Below, one piece after another: positions 17,124-26,092 of a stretch of DNA of 64,000 nt. The stretch lies in assembly GCA_012960755.1 (NCBI GenBank), contig DUAT01000072.1:236588-300587 (forward strand), written 5' to 3'. The position numbers were made by a program, and so were the translations under genes. Position 1 is the first letter of the stretch, and each line of letters begins with the position of its first letter. The notes under the pieces are model-generated. The model saw only the letters and a program-made list of their open reading frames with translations. It made no database searches and was not told the origin of the DNA. Source of the DNA: Gammaproteobacteria bacterium. GTDB taxonomy: Bacteria; Pseudomonadota; Gammaproteobacteria; Pseudomonadales; Azotimanducaceae_A.

Positions 17124-18706
17124 AGGCTGACTACGGCTCTCAATATCATCGACGACTTCGGTGGGATCTGTATGCTGCAACTGAGCGCACAGTCAGCGCC
17201 TACGGTCGAATAATGTTTTTGTCTTTCGGTCAGCGTTTCAGAGCCTCGACTCGTGATGTCGATCTTGTCGATATGGCGTTGCGAGCATTGCAGTCTCATG
17301 CACTCGCTGGTAATGGTGCTTTCACCACGATTCTTTATCAGTTCTAAGATGACAACCTGTTCGGGTTTACAAATATAGCGGCGTGTCACCGAGAAGGAAG
17401 AATCATAGTGGAGACCAATGTCCAAAGCATTATCCCTCAGCCGGGTCGTTTGTATCTGGCGAGGTGTTTGGGTTTCTGGGACTACTATTGGGAAAAAAGC
17501 GTCGTAATCGTTATTCAAACTGACACTGGTTTGCTCTCCGGTGGTTGGCGGTAGAATAAGATCGTCTTCTGTGGCGAGAATGGGGCTGTAGAACACGAGG
17601 GATTTCCAGTCTGTGGAGAGTCCACAGTTCAACATATAGCGGTCGGAGCGATAGGCAAAAATATTGTTGGCGACCTTAACGAATTTACGGTCTGCGTGAT
17701 TTTCCCGAACCCAGGCAGCCGAAGACTCGGGTCGCTGAAGATTTTGCGCCGCCCTGTAAAGCAGTAATGCGGTAAACGCCTCGTAATCCGGTGCATTGTT
17801 GTAACTGTACCAACCCAGAAATTGTTCATTGGTCAGATCAGGCGCACCGGTATAATCACGCGCTTCGGGAGTTTGCTTATACAGTACCAGCGGTAGCGCC
17901 TGGTGCTTTGCCTGCTCTCGCTCGAGTACTGCGACCAGATCGTCGATCAACTCGTAAACAAATGCACTTGCGTGTGCCGACGCGCCATAACGTGCCGACG
18001 CGCCATAACGTGCCGACGCGCCATAAAAAGAGAGCAGGTAAATCAGTGAACTGTATCCAAAGGATTGAAGTGAACCACGCCCAAGTAGATTCGTGACGCC
18101 ACCGGGTCCGATTTGATCAATACACTGTGTAACAGCCTGGCGAAGCCACTGCGAGGACCACAATCTTGGCCCCGATTGCTGTATTTCGTGAATCAGCGCC
18201 AGTGAAAAAAAGTTGTACTGGCTCGTATAAACAGACCGCTGGTCTTCAATTGTGTGCGAAACACTGAAGTAGACCCGTACCCACAATAACTCGAGCAGGG
18301 CGATGAAGCGTTGAACCCGGCTTCCAGACAATCGACAAGCTGCCCGCAGCAGGGTCCAGTTGGCAACGCGTGTGCCGGTGTAAGCCGGAGTCCCTAGTAT
18401 TTGATTCACCGCTTCGTAATTATGATGGTGCAAGAGAGCATAGCGGTTAAATTCAAAATGGTAGCTGCTTGTTTTCTCTTCGGCGCTGATGGCGTTTATG
18501 AGGCTGGTTCTGGTGTCTGCATCACTCGATTTATCGAAACTCAGCAACGCAAGCAGGAACGCCTTACCATAGAATTCGCGCTTCACGAATTGTTGTTGAG
18601 GCAGGAATTCGGCTACCAGCTTAGTGCTGATCTTATTTGAAAGTCGTTCCAAGTTCAGTCTGGTGCTTGTCCTCCTCTTTGAGTTGTTGGTGATCTCAGT
18701 GCTCAT
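17120..18706 (-). CDS. Unrecognised 528-residue protein of the polysaccharide island
   Basis: I do not recognise this family. No signal peptide or membrane segment is visible. The first half looks alpha-helical, with aromatic-rich helices such as FEFNRYALLHHHNYEA, RVANWTLLRAACRL, YTSQYNFFSLALIHEI and LGRGSLQSFGYSSLIYLL; the second half looks beta-rich (NNIFAYRSDRYMLNC, WKSLVFYSPILA, SMILRAVVSL). A helical toroid followed by a beta-sandwich is the layout of heparinase II/III-type lyases, so a distant, possibly inactive lyase-like protein is one idea; I cannot name catalytic residues. Residues 228-246 contain a triplicated GASARY unit. It starts one base after the stop of the 258-residue gene and overlaps the GT2 gene by four bases. 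Confidence 0.85.
   Translation of the reverse strand: MSTEITNNSKRRTSTRLNLERLSNKISTKLVAEFLPQQQFVKREFYGKAFLLALLSFDKSSDADTRTSLINAISAEEKTSSYHFEFNRYALLHHHNYEAVNQILGTPAYTGTRVANWTLLRAACRLSGSRVQRFIALLELLWVRVYFSVSHTIEDQRSVYTSQYNFFSLALIHEIQQSGPRLWSSQWLRQAVTQCIDQIGPGGVTNLLGRGSLQSFGYSSLIYLLSFYGASARYGASARYGASAHASAFVYELIDDLVAVLEREQAKHQALPLVLYKQTPEARDYTGAPDLTNEQFLGWYSYNNAPDYEAFTALLLYRAAQNLQRPESSAAWVRENHADRKFVKVANNIFAYRSDRYMLNCGLSTDWKSLVFYSPILATEDDLILPPTTGEQTSVSLNNDYDAFFPIVVPETQTPRQIQTTRLRDNALDIGLHYDSSFSVTRRYICKPEQVVILELIKNRGESTITSECMRLQCSQRHIDKIDITSRGSETLTERQKHYSTVGADCALSCSIQIPPKSSMILRAVVSL
17973..18026. repeat. Three 18-bp tandem repeats inside the 528-residue gene
   Basis: The unit CGTGCCGACGCGCCATAA occurs exactly at 17991-18008 and 18009-18026, with a one-base variant at 17973-17990. 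In the coding frame it gives repeated GASARY. The copies are nearly identical, so the expansion is recent and could vary between strains. Confidence 0.9.
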
Positions 18707-18707
18707 A

Positions 18708-19484
18708 TCAGAATGATAACTGAACTTGCTGGCTGATTACCTGGCCTTTTTTAAGCGGTATCAAGCCGATTAACTGTAGTTGCATGCTTTTCTTTCCGCG
18801 TCTTTCTGTCCTGTACCAAAGGAATTTCTGCAAGATGCCAACGGACTTCACTGCGTTGGATACCTGGGGGGAGAATGCCAGCCAGAAAAAACGGTTAATC
18901 CATCTCAGCCAGTTGTTTTTACAATCCCTGGTCGGGAACAGCCGGGCATGGACGATCCAGAAGTCACCTGAATCCCGGATATACATGTGTGCCTCGGTAT
19001 CTTCTCCAAATGACGCAGCGGTTCGCGTGATCAGGATGCAATGGTTTTCTTTGGTCGTCAGTGAAGCTTCACGGGTTTTGAACTGGCGATAAATCTCTGA
19101 ATCCCGATGCTGGTATTGCGTCCCTTTTATGGAGGCAGATGCGATGTTTTCCTTGGAGAATTTCATTCGGATAACAAAGTCCTGGATTTGGGTATCTTCC
19201 AGTGCCTCCAAGGAGGCATTGATGACGATTGATGAATTCTCACTCACAAAACGGGTCTCCACTGAGAGTGAGAAATCCCCTTCGGCGAGTGAAACACCGT
19301 AGTTTGCGACACTGCTTTCAGGTCTATCTACTGTATCGATAAGCTCAATACGCACCTGGCGATGCGTTTCCGTGAGTGTCAGGAAAGAGACCGTGTCGGA
19401 AAATTCGATACTGAAATCAGACAGTCGAACGCCATGTATGGTCGCGTGCTTTAACAGTCCTTCAGACAGAGCCAGGTTTTGCAT
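18708..19484 (-). CDS. Unrecognised 258-residue protein of the polysaccharide island
   Basis: No family recognised. It has no signal peptide or transmembrane helix. The composition and alternating pattern suggest a beta-sandwich (VSFLTLTETHRQVRIELID, FSLSVETRFVSENSSIVIN, KSMQLQLIGLIPLKKG) with an aromatic helical insert WLRWINRFFWLAFSP. Its start overlaps the flippase stop by one base and its stop lies one base from the next start, so the three genes form one translationally linked unit. It may work with the 528-residue protein, for instance as the second half of a two-part sugar-modifying enzyme, but that is only context. Confidence 0.82.
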   Translation of the reverse strand: MQNLALSEGLLKHATIHGVRLSDFSIEFSDTVSFLTLTETHRQVRIELIDTVDRPESSVANYGVSLAEGDFSLSVETRFVSENSSIVINASLEALEDTQIQDFVIRMKFSKENIASASIKGTQYQHRDSEIYRQFKTREASLTTKENHCILITRTAASFGEDTEAHMYIRDSGDFWIVHARLFPTRDCKNNWLRWINRFFWLAFSPQVSNAVKSVGILQKFLWYRTERRGKKSMQLQLIGLIPLKKGQVISQQVQLSF

Positions 19485-20410
19485 TAAACATCCAGAGTGA
19501 AATTGTGATCAGCAGCCAGCCACTTGACCAGGAACATGAGGCAAGCCCATGTTAAGTGGGTTGCAGTATCCGTTAGAATCATGGGTACTGTCATCAGTAA
19601 CATCAGGCAGATGCAATAAATAATCAAGCTGGTACTGATGTATCTGAGTCTCCAAAAATCGACCGGCTGGTTGTGTTCTTCTATGGTACTCGAGGCCAGA
19701 AAAAACACTGGCATTACTGCAACACCCATAATAACCAAAATTACAGCCGGGCCATATAACAGGGGATCGTCCATGTTCATCACCCAACGCAGGTAGGGAT
19801 AGGCAATGACTAACAGGAACACGATGGTCGCCAGGTTTACGGTTCTGAGGATTCTTTTTTTCGTCTTACCAGTGGAACCTTTTTCTTTTTGTCCATAGGC
19901 GAAAAAGACAGTGTTCAGAGCCACCATCAAACCAAAAGCAAATGAGGCTAGACGCAACAATCCGCCCCATACGCCAAGACCTTCGGCGTCCAGATAAATG
20001 TATCCTACCAGATAGTCAACAAAACTGATGGCAGCTATGAACAGTGTCGTGAAGATTAACAGTCGATTGTCGACAAAATACTTGAAATTAACGGCTTGCG
20101 AGTGAGCCAGTGATTTTAAGGTGTTTAGCGGGTTCAAGTGGCCAGGGTCGGTCCGCTGCATATAAATACCGATGGCAAAAAACAACACCATGGTAGGGAT
20201 TAACTGGTGTAGCACAATGGTTGGCGAGCCCTGTTTGCCAACAAAAGGTCCAAAGAAAGTGCTGTTGATGTAGGCGAGTGCCAGGATTGTAAGCAGGGAT
20301 AACTGGGCTAGTGCGTGGATGATTCCAAGTGCCATAAAACGATGCGCAGACATTAAGGCGAAATCAAATAAAAGCGCTGACATTGGCAAACACAGTGCCA
20401 GCAACAGCAT
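19484..20410 (-). CDS. Wzx-like flippase, C-terminal part (frame broken)
   Basis: A 308-residue polytopic membrane protein with about eight to ten hydrophobic segments (for example ALCLPMSALLFDFALM, TIVFLLVIAYPYLRWV, AVILVIMGVAVMPVFFLA). Together with the next frame upstream it makes about 413 residues, the size of a Wzx/MOP-family flippase that moves lipid-linked oligosaccharide across the inner membrane. On its own it lacks the first helices. Its ATG lies one base after the TGA of the upstream piece (TGAAATG), so separate translation is possible, but a one-base frameshift in a single gene is the simpler reading. Confidence 0.75.
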   Translation of the reverse strand: MLLLALCLPMSALLFDFALMSAHRFMALGIIHALAQLSLLTILALAYINSTFFGPFVGKQGSPTIVLHQLIPTMVLFFAIGIYMQRTDPGHLNPLNTLKSLAHSQAVNFKYFVDNRLLIFTTLFIAAISFVDYLVGYIYLDAEGLGVWGGLLRLASFAFGLMVALNTVFFAYGQKEKGSTGKTKKRILRTVNLATIVFLLVIAYPYLRWVMNMDDPLLYGPAVILVIMGVAVMPVFFLASSTIEEHNQPVDFWRLRYISTSLIIYCICLMLLMTVPMILTDTATHLTWACLMFLVKWLAADHNFTLDV

Positions 20411-20411
20411 T

Positions 20412-20729
20412 TCAAACCAGACTCAGTGGATTGTTTTCAGAAATTGATGCGATTAGGAATATTGTCACCGCCACGATCGATAACAGCAGCCTGGTTTTCA
20501 GAATCTGTGTGGTGCCTGACGAATCGTTTTCGATATGGTATTTAGCCAGGGTCCTGGCGGAGCCAAATTGCAGCATGGATGTCAGTACGCCATAGATGCT
20601 CAATATAAAGAAGTAGTGCCCGATCATCGCCAAATCGTACAGGCGATAGATTAATGCGGTAATGGCAAGACCTTGCACCCGATTGATGTTGGATATCGCA
20701 AGTTGCAGGTAGGCAGCATTAGGTTTCAA
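20412..20729 (-). CDS. Wzx-like flippase, N-terminal part (frame broken)
   Basis: A 105-residue piece with the typical start of a MOP-superfamily polysaccharide transporter: an amphipathic beginning, QGLAITALIYRLYDLAMIG, then FFILSIYGVLTSMLQFGSARTLAKY and a second hydrophobic run LLLSIVAVTIFLIASI. The frame stops at a TGA just where the next helix should start, and the rest continues in another frame from 20410. The first available start is a TTG at 20729 without a clear ribosome binding site. Either a true pseudogene, a sequencing or assembly error, or a two-piece protein. Confidence 0.68.
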   Translation of the reverse strand: MKPNAAYLQLAISNINRVQGLAITALIYRLYDLAMIGHYFFILSIYGVLTSMLQFGSARTLAKYHIENDSSGTTQILKTRLLLSIVAVTIFLIASISENNPLSLV

Positions 20730-20782
20730 TACGAATAGAGCCCGGAGATTTGACTAACCATTTACACACCTCTGCGCGGTCA

Positions 20783-21865
20783 TCAAGATGATTCAACTGA
20801 ATGTGCCGCATCGATGAAACCGTTAGAAGCGCTGGTGTAGTTGTAACGCTGAACCGATTCGCTCGCGCTCGTAGACATGCGCTCCCACCGCAACTGGTCA
20901 TCTAAAATACCCAAGGCTTCTTTCGTCCAGGTTTCGGCATTCAGCGGTAGTACCAGTCCATTCTCGTTGTGGATGACCAGTTCATTCGCTGCGCCTACTC
21001 CTGATACGGTCATTATTGGGGTACCAGCAGCACAGGCCTCGTTGGCGACCACACCCCAGGGATCGTTCAAGGAAGGAAAAAACAATAGTTTTGCATTCCC
21101 ATAATACTCGGGTAGTGCATCCTGAGTGACAAACCCTGCATAGTGAAAATCAACTTTGTTGGTAGATAGCTTTTCAACCATGTAGGCCCTGTCCGGTCCA
21201 TCGCCGATCAACAGTATCTTGATACCTGGGTTCCGCCTATGAATTTCTAGAATCACCTCGGCGGAGAAATTGATCATTTTCCTTGCACTGAATTGGCCAG
21301 ACAACATGATGTCATAGTCTCTTTCTACCTGGGGTTTATGGCAAGCCGAGAAGCGACTGTTGTCTATACACAGGCAGGATTGGAAAGAATTCTTACTCGT
21401 TGCCCCATAGCTTTTGAACAGCAGCAAGGTTTTTTGGCTAGCACCGATAAAGGCATCGGAAAAACCATAGATCATTTTCCTGACCAGTCGATGCGCGAAT
21501 GTTAAATCCTGTTCAGAATCGGTGGTAGCGTCGGAAAAACTGACGAACTTTTTCCCATGCCATTTTGCCCAGAAGAAACTTTGAATCCCGGGTAAAGAAA
21601 ATCCGCCATTGATGACGACGCTGGGTTTTAAGTCGTTTAATACGGCGATGACGTTTGAATCCAGATAGATCGTGCGACCTTTCCACACCAGCGTGCGCGA
21701 TCTCAGGAACTGATGTTGATAGTCACCCAGGGTAAATTCCCAGTCGCGATTTTGTTCGATTGATGCGCAATAGATGACACGGTAGTTGTCGACGCTTAGC
21801 CCAACAAGCTCATGAAGCCTTTCACGGTAGGGCGCAGGGATGTTTGTGATAAATACAGTTGTCAC
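20783..21865 (-). CDS. Family 4 glycosyltransferase
   Basis: A GT-B fold retaining glycosyltransferase. The N-terminal acceptor domain starts FITNIPAPYRERLHEL; the C-terminal donor domain shows IKILLIGDGPDRAYM, LLFFPSLNDPWGVVANEA and the following GTPIMTVSGVGAANELV, the usual EX7E-type nucleotide-sugar region. The length is 360. It starts 27 bases from the start of the oppositely oriented GT4 gene, so the promoters of both must overlap the coding sequences. It heads the run GT4, flippase, two unknown proteins, GT2. Confidence 0.92.
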   Translation of the reverse strand: MTTVFITNIPAPYRERLHELVGLSVDNYRVIYCASIEQNRDWEFTLGDYQHQFLRSRTLVWKGRTIYLDSNVIAVLNDLKPSVVINGGFSLPGIQSFFWAKWHGKKFVSFSDATTDSEQDLTFAHRLVRKMIYGFSDAFIGASQKTLLLFKSYGATSKNSFQSCLCIDNSRFSACHKPQVERDYDIMLSGQFSARKMINFSAEVILEIHRRNPGIKILLIGDGPDRAYMVEKLSTNKVDFHYAGFVTQDALPEYYGNAKLLFFPSLNDPWGVVANEACAAGTPIMTVSGVGAANELVIHNENGLVLPLNAETWTKEALGILDDQLRWERMSTSASESVQRYNYTSASNGFIDAAHSVESS

Positions 21866-21892
21866 TTATGCTCTGTTCTTAAAATGGAAAGC

Positions 21893-23032
21893 ATGAAACG
21901 AAACGCCGCAAAAGCTATGAAACCAAAACGCCGCATACTGTTCTTGTTCCAACTGCCGCCCCCGGTGCACGGGGCTTCCATGGTAAATCAGACGATTGCA
22001 GAAAGTCAGTTAATCAGCCAGACTTTTGACGCAACCTTTTATGATATCAGCACGGCGAAAAAGATCAGCGATATCGGTCGCTTCTCGTTAGCGAAAATCC
22101 TCACCGTAGGTAGTTTACTCAAACGAGTCTACAAAATATACCGGCTGAAAAACCCAGACCTGGTTTACATCACCCTGAGCCCTGTTGGCTTTGCTTTTTT
22201 CAAGGATTCGCTGATTGTATTGCTGTTAAAGCTGCAAGGTGCCAGGTTGGTTTTCCACATGCACGGCCAGGGTATATCGAGGATCAGTAAGTACCTGAAA
22301 CATTTTTACCAGTTAGTATTCAAACAGGTGGATGTTATTCACTTGTCTGAACAACTATTTTCTGATCTGGATGGCGTTCGCGATGTAGAAAAGAGTATTA
22401 CTGCCGTGAACAACGGTGTGCCGGACCTATCTGTAGAAAATATTCCGGGTGAGAAGAATCAAAAACTGAATATCATCTACCTTTCCAATCTGGTGCCTGA
22501 TAAAGGCGCGGGCGTACTGGTTGAAGCGGTTAACAGGATCGACTCGCATTTTGATGGGCAGTATGAAGTGTTTCTCGCCGGTGATTTTCAGACCCGATTG
22601 TTTGAAGAGCAACTCATGCGGATGCCTCACGCCAACGTGAAGGACCTGATTCACTTTCTCGGACCTTTGTACGGTGCGGAAAAGCAACAATTGTTGGCCA
22701 GCGGTGATGTATTTGTCCTGCCGAGCCGCAATGAGTGCTTTCCTTTGTCGATTCTGGAAGCCATGGCGACGGGGATGGCCGTCATATCAACCAACGTCGG
22801 TGCCATCGCCGAGATAGTAGATGATGGGGTCAGCGGGATTGTGATGGATGACCCAGATCCGGAGGTATTAGCGAGGAAGCTGGAGTATTTTCTGGAAATG
22901 CCCGAAGAAGTTCAACGGATGAAGAAGGCCAGCCGATCCAGGTACCTTCAAAACTATACGGTGGAGAAATTTGAGACTAGTCTTTGCCGTGTGCTGAGCA
23001 GGCTGGTGGAAGAAAGCCATTCGCCGCCTTGA
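21893..23032 (+). CDS. Family 4 glycosyltransferase
   Basis: A second GT-B enzyme. The N-terminal half begins RILFLFQLPPPVHGASMVNQ, a start common in polysaccharide-cluster GT4 proteins, and the donor domain has NIIYLSNLVPDKGAGVLVEA, VFLAGDF, VFVLPSRNECFPLSILEAMA and GTPI-equivalent MAVISTNVGAIAEIV. I chose the ATG at 21893 (GGAAAGC just upstream); an ATG at 21884 and another at 21917 are possible, while the open frame back to 21812 lies inside the divergent gene. It converges with the methyltransferase at 23063, only 30 bases away. Confidence 0.9.
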   Translation: MKRNAAKAMKPKRRILFLFQLPPPVHGASMVNQTIAESQLISQTFDATFYDISTAKKISDIGRFSLAKILTVGSLLKRVYKIYRLKNPDLVYITLSPVGFAFFKDSLIVLLLKLQGARLVFHMHGQGISRISKYLKHFYQLVFKQVDVIHLSEQLFSDLDGVRDVEKSITAVNNGVPDLSVENIPGEKNQKLNIIYLSNLVPDKGAGVLVEAVNRIDSHFDGQYEVFLAGDFQTRLFEEQLMRMPHANVKDLIHFLGPLYGAEKQQLLASGDVFVLPSRNECFPLSILEAMATGMAVISTNVGAIAEIVDDGVSGIVMDDPDPEVLARKLEYFLEMPEEVQRMKKASRSRYLQNYTVEKFETSLCRVLSRLVEESHSPP

Positions 23033-23062
23033 GGATCGTGGAATCTACGCCCTGGTTCGGTT

Positions 23063-23953
23063 TCAGGATGGTGACTTTTTATTCCTCAGGAACCCCCAGA
23101 GATGCCAGCCAAATCTCTTTTCCAGAAACAAGAAGGCGAAGGACGGCAGTAACCTTAATCCCGGAAAATGCCGCACATTAACGAAGTGTACGCCCGATTG
23201 CTCGATTTCAAATTCCTCGAAGTCCTGATGTATGTCATCAATGTTGTAGACCTTTGAATATGGATTCTCGGGCCCGTCAGTATTGTGATGAATAAACGTT
23301 TCCATATTCATGTAATTCCACACCCCCATATTCCTGGCATTCGCAATGTGAATCCCAATCACAGACTCCTTGCCTGCCTTAAACAGCCCTAGAGAATCTA
23401 ACAGCAGCACGAAGGCCAGACCCACCCGCCGGATAAATCCAATACTCAGGTAGTAATTCAGCGAACCTTTGTGATACACCATTAAGATCAATTTGCCATC
23501 AGGCTCCAACACCCGGCTAATCTCCTTGCTGACATCTTTGACTTGTGGAATGTGATGCAATACGCCGTGAGAGTAGACAATGTTGAAGGAATTGTCTGGC
23601 CAGGGAATTGTCGTCGCACTGCCTTGTTTAGCTTCGCCGTAAGTCTGGTTGGCAAGTTCAAAGCGGATGTTGGCCCGCTTCACCGCGGCTTCTGTCAGAT
23701 CCAGACCACTCCATGTTGCACCGCGTTGAGCGATTTGAATACTATCCGCCGCCTGGCCAATACCGATTTCCAACACGGTCTTGTCCTGGAAATCAATCTT
23801 GTCGAGCTCGCCCAGTATGTGTCCCTCGGTGCGGTACCGAAACGCATCGTACAGCTTGAAATGTTCAACCCAGTCTTCGTTTTTCCCCGTCAGGTTTTCA
23901 CCGACGGGGTTTTCTTGCCAGAAGTCCTGGATATCTCGTTCTTTGTTGCTCAA
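23063..23953 (-). CDS. Class I SAM-dependent methyltransferase
   Basis: Motif I is TVLEIGIGQAADSIQIA (around residue 60), with the acidic loop WSGLDLTEAAV, then FNIVYSHGVLHHIPQ and ISRVLEPDGKLILMVYHKG. A C-terminal extension of about 130 residues has a hydrophobic helix (GLAFVLLLDSLGLF) and may touch the membrane. The start is TTG at 23953; an in-frame stop 15 codons upstream leaves no ATG. Likely modifies a glycan made by the cluster. It is 51 bases after asnB on the same strand. Confidence 0.85.
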   Translation of the reverse strand: MSNKERDIQDFWQENPVGENLTGKNEDWVEHFKLYDAFRYRTEGHILGELDKIDFQDKTVLEIGIGQAADSIQIAQRGATWSGLDLTEAAVKRANIRFELANQTYGEAKQGSATTIPWPDNSFNIVYSHGVLHHIPQVKDVSKEISRVLEPDGKLILMVYHKGSLNYYLSIGFIRRVGLAFVLLLDSLGLFKAGKESVIGIHIANARNMGVWNYMNMETFIHHNTDGPENPYSKVYNIDDIHQDFEEFEIEQSGVHFVNVRHFPGLRLLPSFAFLFLEKRFGWHLWGFLRNKKSPS

Positions 23954-24004
23954 TTTGGATTTGATCTCATGCTTTTAGATATGCTGCCTTTAGATATCCT
24001 TCTA

Positions 24005-25903
24005 TTAAAGATCATGGTTTCTGAACCACTGTTCGAGTGTTAGCAGGTGCCAGATGGGTTGAGCGTTATCATTGCGTCCCTTTCGGTCCCGCTCAACCAT
24101 GTCGGTTAATGCCTGTTTGTTAAACCAGGGCCGACCGGCCAGCCCATTGTCAGATAACACGTAGTCATCAACCATGTCCGTGAGCTGGGTACTCATCCAT
24201 GATCGCAATGGTAAGGTGAACGATGACTTTGGGCGATAGACGATTTCCCTGGGTAGCCACTTTTCTGCCACTTTTTTCAGTACATACTTACTTTGGTTAC
24301 CTTTGATCTTCAATTCTGATGCGATGCGAAAGGACAACTCGACGACCTTTTTATCGATAAACGGCACCCGTACTTCGGTCGATGCAGCCATACTGGCCCT
24401 ATCCGTGTAGGTTTGGTTTAACGAGACCATAAACAATTGCATATCGGTGTAGCACATTCTGTCGAGTAAGGGACGATGATGGTCGGTATTAAAAATGTCG
24501 TGATGGTTTTTTAGGATGCTGTCGAAGTGCCGTTCGCTGTTGGGAGAGAGGTCTGCCAGCGTGTCACGATCATAATAGGTGTAGCTGCGAAAAAACGAAT
24601 CCGCTACAGGTAATTCTGCAAAACCTAAGAACCGTTTTGCCCACCTCACAGGGATTAAACCGCGGCCAGCAACACTGACCGGCAGCATGTCGAGCAGCGG
24701 TTTCACGGGTGCTCGAAGTAGAGCCGGGATTTGTTTGTACCGTTGCGCAATAAGTGTCGCCGCATGTTTGCGATAACCGCCAAACAGCTCGTCGGCTCCC
24801 ATGCCTGACAGCAACACCTTTACCCCTTGTTCCCTGGCGGATTCGCAGATTAACAGTGTGCTGATCGCCGCGGAATCACCAATAGGCTCATCCAGATGGT
24901 GAACGATTATTGGTAGTAGGCTGGCCAGGTCTGGCTCGACCTGAATAGTGTCCAGGTTTACCTTCAGGTGCTTAGCGACCTGTTTCGCATAGTGTGCATC
25001 GTCCGTCATGGCTTCGGCTTTCCTGGCCTGTTCACTAAACTCAATGGTGTAGCAATCCAGGGTTTCCAGTTCGGAACGAGCCATGGCAACCAACAGGCTG
25101 GAATCGAGCCCGCCACTGAGAAATGCAGATACTGGAACGTCGGCAACCAAATGGGACTTCACCGATTCCAGCAGGACTTGTTCCAGTGACGCGACGGCTT
25201 CGATTTCAGAGGTGATCGAAGGCTGTTCCGGCGCGACTAACTGATCAGGATGATAAAAGGGGTAACTCGAAATTTGATGGTTGGCATCAATCTTAAGACA
25301 GTAGCCCGGTGGCAATTTTTTAACCTCATTCCAGATGCAGAGGTTCTCTGGAATAAAGGCATAGAGTAACGATGCCGTCATGGCTTCCAGATTCAAACTG
25401 AACTGGGGTCGAAAAGCGGCTTCCAGCGTCTTTAGCTCCGACGCAAACGCAACGCCAGCACCCGATAGCGGATAGTAAAACAATGGTTTGATACCAAACG
25501 GGTCCCGCACCAGCCAGGTTTGGCCGCTTGCTTCATCATGGATTGAAAAGGCAAACATCCCGCGCAGTTTTTGCAGTGAGTCCGGGCCCCATTTTCGCCA
25601 CGCTTCGAGCACCACTTCGGTGTCGGAATCGGTGATAAAATCACAATGGCGTTTGAGTTCCTGCCGAATTTCCCGAAAGTTGTAAATCTCCCCGTTGAAG
25701 ACGATAACCAGACCACCTTTGGCAAACGGCTGGTCACTGCGGCTGTTCAGGTCGAGAATTGACAGTCGCTGGTGGGCGAGGAAAATGCCGTTGCGAAGAT
25801 AGTGACCGGATGCATCCGGTCCCCGATGCGCCTGCGTTTTTGCGGCTTGAATGAGTCGTTCAGGGTCCGAACCACAATTGATAACACCGAATATTCCACA
25901 CAC
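24005..25903 (-). CDS. asnB: Asparagine synthetase (glutamine-hydrolysing), polysaccharide-cluster type
   Basis: Two domains: an N-terminal Ntn-type glutaminase with the catalytic Cys2 (MCGIFGVI, then THRGPDASG-like AHRGPDASG and IVFNGEIYNF), and a C-terminal PP-loop synthetase with AFLSGGLDSSLLVAM (around residue 260) and GMGADELFGGYRKH. The GTG at 25903 must be the start because Cys has to become residue 1. Within glycan clusters, AsnB homologues are thought to amidate uronic-acid carboxyls rather than make asparagine; with 632 residues and this location that is my preferred reading, but free asparagine synthesis is not excluded. Confidence 0.9.
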   Translation of the reverse strand: MCGIFGVINCGSDPERLIQAAKTQAHRGPDASGHYLRNGIFLAHQRLSILDLNSRSDQPFAKGGLVIVFNGEIYNFREIRQELKRHCDFITDSDTEVVLEAWRKWGPDSLQKLRGMFAFSIHDEASGQTWLVRDPFGIKPLFYYPLSGAGVAFASELKTLEAAFRPQFSLNLEAMTASLLYAFIPENLCIWNEVKKLPPGYCLKIDANHQISSYPFYHPDQLVAPEQPSITSEIEAVASLEQVLLESVKSHLVADVPVSAFLSGGLDSSLLVAMARSELETLDCYTIEFSEQARKAEAMTDDAHYAKQVAKHLKVNLDTIQVEPDLASLLPIIVHHLDEPIGDSAAISTLLICESAREQGVKVLLSGMGADELFGGYRKHAATLIAQRYKQIPALLRAPVKPLLDMLPVSVAGRGLIPVRWAKRFLGFAELPVADSFFRSYTYYDRDTLADLSPNSERHFDSILKNHHDIFNTDHHRPLLDRMCYTDMQLFMVSLNQTYTDRASMAASTEVRVPFIDKKVVELSFRIASELKIKGNQSKYVLKKVAEKWLPREIVYRPKSSFTLPLRSWMSTQLTDMVDDYVLSDNGLAGRPWFNKQALTDMVERDRKGRNDNAQPIWHLLTLEQWFRNHDL

Positions 25904-26092
25904 ACTTACGACCTAAAGTGGCTGATAGCAAGGTGGGTGAAGCGAAGTCGGTATGATTGGTGCGTGCTGGTGAAAATGCAAAGCCTTTTTTTGTTCTGGA
26001 TGTGTCAGCTTAACGAAAGTTGGTTTCCAGTAGAACCATTTTTGGCTCAATCGTTATTGAAGATGGTGCCCTCCACCCTAAGGCGTTAGTCA

